Part shown: positions 5,321 to 6,878 of the stretch, one piece after another
Layout: each line of letters begins with the position of its first letter
How positions within the stretch are numbered: position 1 is the first letter of the stretch
Assembly (NCBI GenBank): GCA_016209785.1
Contig: JACQVM010000380.1
Location: forward strand, 1 to 6,878
Source: Candidatus Melainabacteria bacterium
Lineage (GTDB): Bacteria > Cyanobacteriota > Vampirovibrionia > Obscuribacterales > Obscuribacteraceae
DNA length: 6,878 nt
Reading direction: 5' to 3'
Notes under the pieces: generated by a model
Seen by the model: only the letters and a program-made list of their open reading frames with translations
What the model was told of the DNA's origin: nothing
Databases searched by the model: none
Translations under genes and position numbers: made by a program

Positions 5321-6878
5321 ATGAAGGCAGTAATTATGGCTGGTGGCTCTGGCACACGCCTAAGGCCGCTCACCAGTCACCTGCCCAAACCAATGGTGCC
5401 TGTAATAAACAAGCCTATGGCAGAACATATCGTGGCACTCTTAAGAAAGCATGGTTTCAAGGACATAATTTTTACCCTGCATTATTTGCCCCAATCTATT
5501 CGCGATTACTTTGATGATGGTTCCGAGTTTGATGTCAACATTAGTTATTCTGTGGAGGAGGGACAGCCGCTTGGAACAGCCGGCTGTGTAAAGGCTATAC
5601 AGGATCAGCTTGACTCGACCTTTTTGGTTATTTCTGGTGATTGCCTGACAGACATCAACCTGGCTGAGGCCGTTGAGTTCCATCGGGCAAGAAAATCTAA
5701 AGCAACTATTGTGCTGAAGCGGGTTGAAAATCCACTGGAATATGGTGTTGTTATTACCTCAACTGATGGGCGCATTCAAAGATTTGTAGAAAAACCTGGT
5801 GCCAGTGAGATCTTTTCGGACACAGTGAACACCGGCATATACATATTAGAGCCTGAAGTAATGCTCTATGTCATCATGGGTCGAGAGCAAGATTTTTCTA
5901 ATGACTTGTTCCCTCTTTTGTTATTAAGAAACGAGCCATTATATGGTTTTGTAGCTCAGGGGTACTGGTGCGACATTGGAACCCTGCAAGTGTATCGTCA
6001 AGCCCACAAAGACGTTCTTGATGGAAAAGTTCAGTTAAACATTGGGCTGGATCAAATTGAGCCAGGCATCTGGGTTGGCGAAGGCACTCAGATTAATTCT
6101 TCTGTAAAGCTTAGCTCACCAGTACTTATTGGCAAAAACTGCCGCATAGGCAGCGATGCACAAATTGATGCTCACACAGTCATCGGAGACCATGTGGTTA
6201 TACAGGAAAAAGTTTCGCTTAAGCAGCCAATAATTTGGTCCAACACCTATGTTGGCAATGAGGCTAGTTTGCGTGCTTGCATAATTTGCAGCAATGCCAC
6301 AGTTCACAGGGCTTCTGAAATATTAGAAGGAGCAGTTATTGGAGCTAACACTGCCGTAGGTCAAGAGGCTATCATAAGCCCTGATGTGCGGGTATGGCCC
6401 AACAAAACCGTTGATTCTGGGGCACGTGTAACATCTTCGCTCATTTGGGGGACTAGAGCCCCGCGCACCTTATTTGGTGCTCATGGGGTGCGTGGTTTAG
6501 CCAATATAGAACTTACACCTGAGTTTGCAGTAGACCTTGCTGCTGCGTATGGGTCCACCTTAAAGGGTGGACCTGTGCTAGTAAGCCGAGACTACTGGGG
6601 TATCAGCCGAATGATAAGCCGGGCTTTGAGCTCTGGGCTAATGTCGGTAGGTATTGAAGTACAAAACCTTGAATCGATGCCACTGCCTATTGCCCGCTAC
6701 TATGCAAAAACCCAGCGTGCCTCGGGCTTGATTCACACTCGCGTCTCGCAACGTGAACCAGATAGGATCTCAATTGAGTTTTTCGATAGCGAAGGCATTG
6801 CCATCACCAAGGCAATGGAGAGAAAAATTGAGTCAGCTTTTTTCAAGGAAGACTTTCCCCGAAGCCTCCCTTCCGATG
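5321..6878 (+). CDS. Sugar-1-phosphate nucleotidyltransferase / left-handed beta-helix / phosphomannomutase-like fusion (3'-truncated by window edge)
   Basis: Probable mannose-1-phosphate guanylyltransferase-type enzyme, making an NDP-sugar from NTP and hexose-1-phosphate. The frame is open for 519 codons and runs off the window. Full-length cyanobacterial relatives are, from memory, about 840 residues, so some 300 may be missing. Residues 1 to about 235 are the nucleotidyltransferase: GGSGTRLRPLT at 8-18, PKPM at 22-25 (K23), EEGQPLGTAG at 79-88, SGDCLTD at 105-111 (D107), VEKP at 156-159, NTGIY at 170-174, and YWCDIG at 215-220. Residues about 250-378 are hexapeptide repeats of a left-handed beta-helix (for example VLIGKNCRIGSDA). 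From about 384 (LFGAHGVRGLANIELTPEF) an alpha-D-phosphohexomutase domain I begins. Its serine loop lacks TASHNP and reads LIHTRVSQREP at 470-480, and the usual GRDxRxSS reads SRDYWGIS at 422-429, so mutase activity is doubtful. GDP-mannose is the default product; a glucose nucleotide is possible. Confidence 0.9.
   Translation, partial: MKAVIMAGGSGTRLRPLTSHLPKPMVPVINKPMAEHIVALLRKHGFKDIIFTLHYLPQSIRDYFDDGSEFDVNISYSVEEGQPLGTAGCVKAIQDQLDSTFLVISGDCLTDINLAEAVEFHRARKSKATIVLKRVENPLEYGVVITSTDGRIQRFVEKPGASEIFSDTVNTGIYILEPEVMLYVIMGREQDFSNDLFPLLLLRNEPLYGFVAQGYWCDIGTLQVYRQAHKDVLDGKVQLNIGLDQIEPGIWVGEGTQINSSVKLSSPVLIGKNCRIGSDAQIDAHTVIGDHVVIQEKVSLKQPIIWSNTYVGNEASLRACIICSNATVHRASEILEGAVIGANTAVGQEAIISPDVRVWPNKTVDSGARVTSSLIWGTRAPRTLFGAHGVRGLANIELTPEFAVDLAAAYGSTLKGGPVLVSRDYWGISRMISRALSSGLMSVGIEVQNLESMPLPIARYYAKTQRASGLIHTRVSQREPDRISIEFFDSEGIAITKAMERKIESAFFKEDFPRSLPSD

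Noticed and set aside
5302..5514. A 70-codon + strand ORF starting just before the nucleotidyltransferase gene.
   Set aside because: It overlaps the well-supported fusion gene in another frame, lacks a good ribosome binding site and has no recognisable family features.
6071..6454. Glycine- and isoleucine-rich periodic coding stretch considered as a tandem DNA repeat.
   Set aside because: The periodicity is the hexapeptide pattern of a left-handed beta-helix at the protein level; the DNA itself is not repeated.

Overview
The window is a densely coded stretch of bacterial chromosome with all genes on the + strand. It holds six protein genes, the first and last cut by the window edges. I see no RNA genes, insertion sequences, CRISPR arrays or phage genes. 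Base composition is moderate (mid-40s % GC by eye) and looks even across the window. The last two genes resemble a pair I know from Cyanobacteriota: a GT4 glycosyltransferase followed by a long sugar-nucleotidyltransferase fused to a degenerate phosphomannomutase domain. A cyanobacterial-phylum genome, perhaps a non-photosynthetic lineage such as Vampirovibrionia/Melainabacteria, is my best guess. Related fusions occur in other phyla, so this is an inference from remembered family features, not a search result.

Region 1 (1-2834) is a dipeptide/oligopeptide ABC importer operon. It contains the C-terminal part of a family 5 solute-binding protein (1-1011), a DppB/OppB-type permease (996-1916) that overlaps it by 16 bases, and a DppC/OppC-type permease (1923-2834). 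No ATPase gene (DppD/DppF type) is visible after the permeases, so the ATPases must be upstream of the window or elsewhere in the genome.

Region 2 (2835-2948) is the only gap over 35 bases. It has a 7-bp perfect inverted repeat and a weak promoter-like match, but no T-tract terminator.

Region 3 (2949-6878) is a probable second transcription unit. It contains gpsA (NAD(P)+-dependent glycerol-3-phosphate dehydrogenase), a GT4 glycosyltransferase with a supported TTG start, and the NDP-sugar pyrophosphorylase/left-handed beta-helix/phosphohexomutase-like fusion, which runs off the right edge. Gaps are 23 and 33 bases, with good ribosome binding sites before the last two genes. Together they could supply sn-glycerol-3-phosphate, an activated hexose (probably GDP-mannose or a glucose nucleotide) and a glycosyl transfer step, which fits envelope glycolipid, polysaccharide or glycan-storage metabolism. 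The actual product cannot be read from the sequence.

Most genes are ordinary family members. The clearest point of interest is the mutase-like domain of the last gene, whose active-site serine loop and Arg-Asp loop are both altered, suggesting a non-catalytic domain. I find no convincing evidence for a previously undescribed system.
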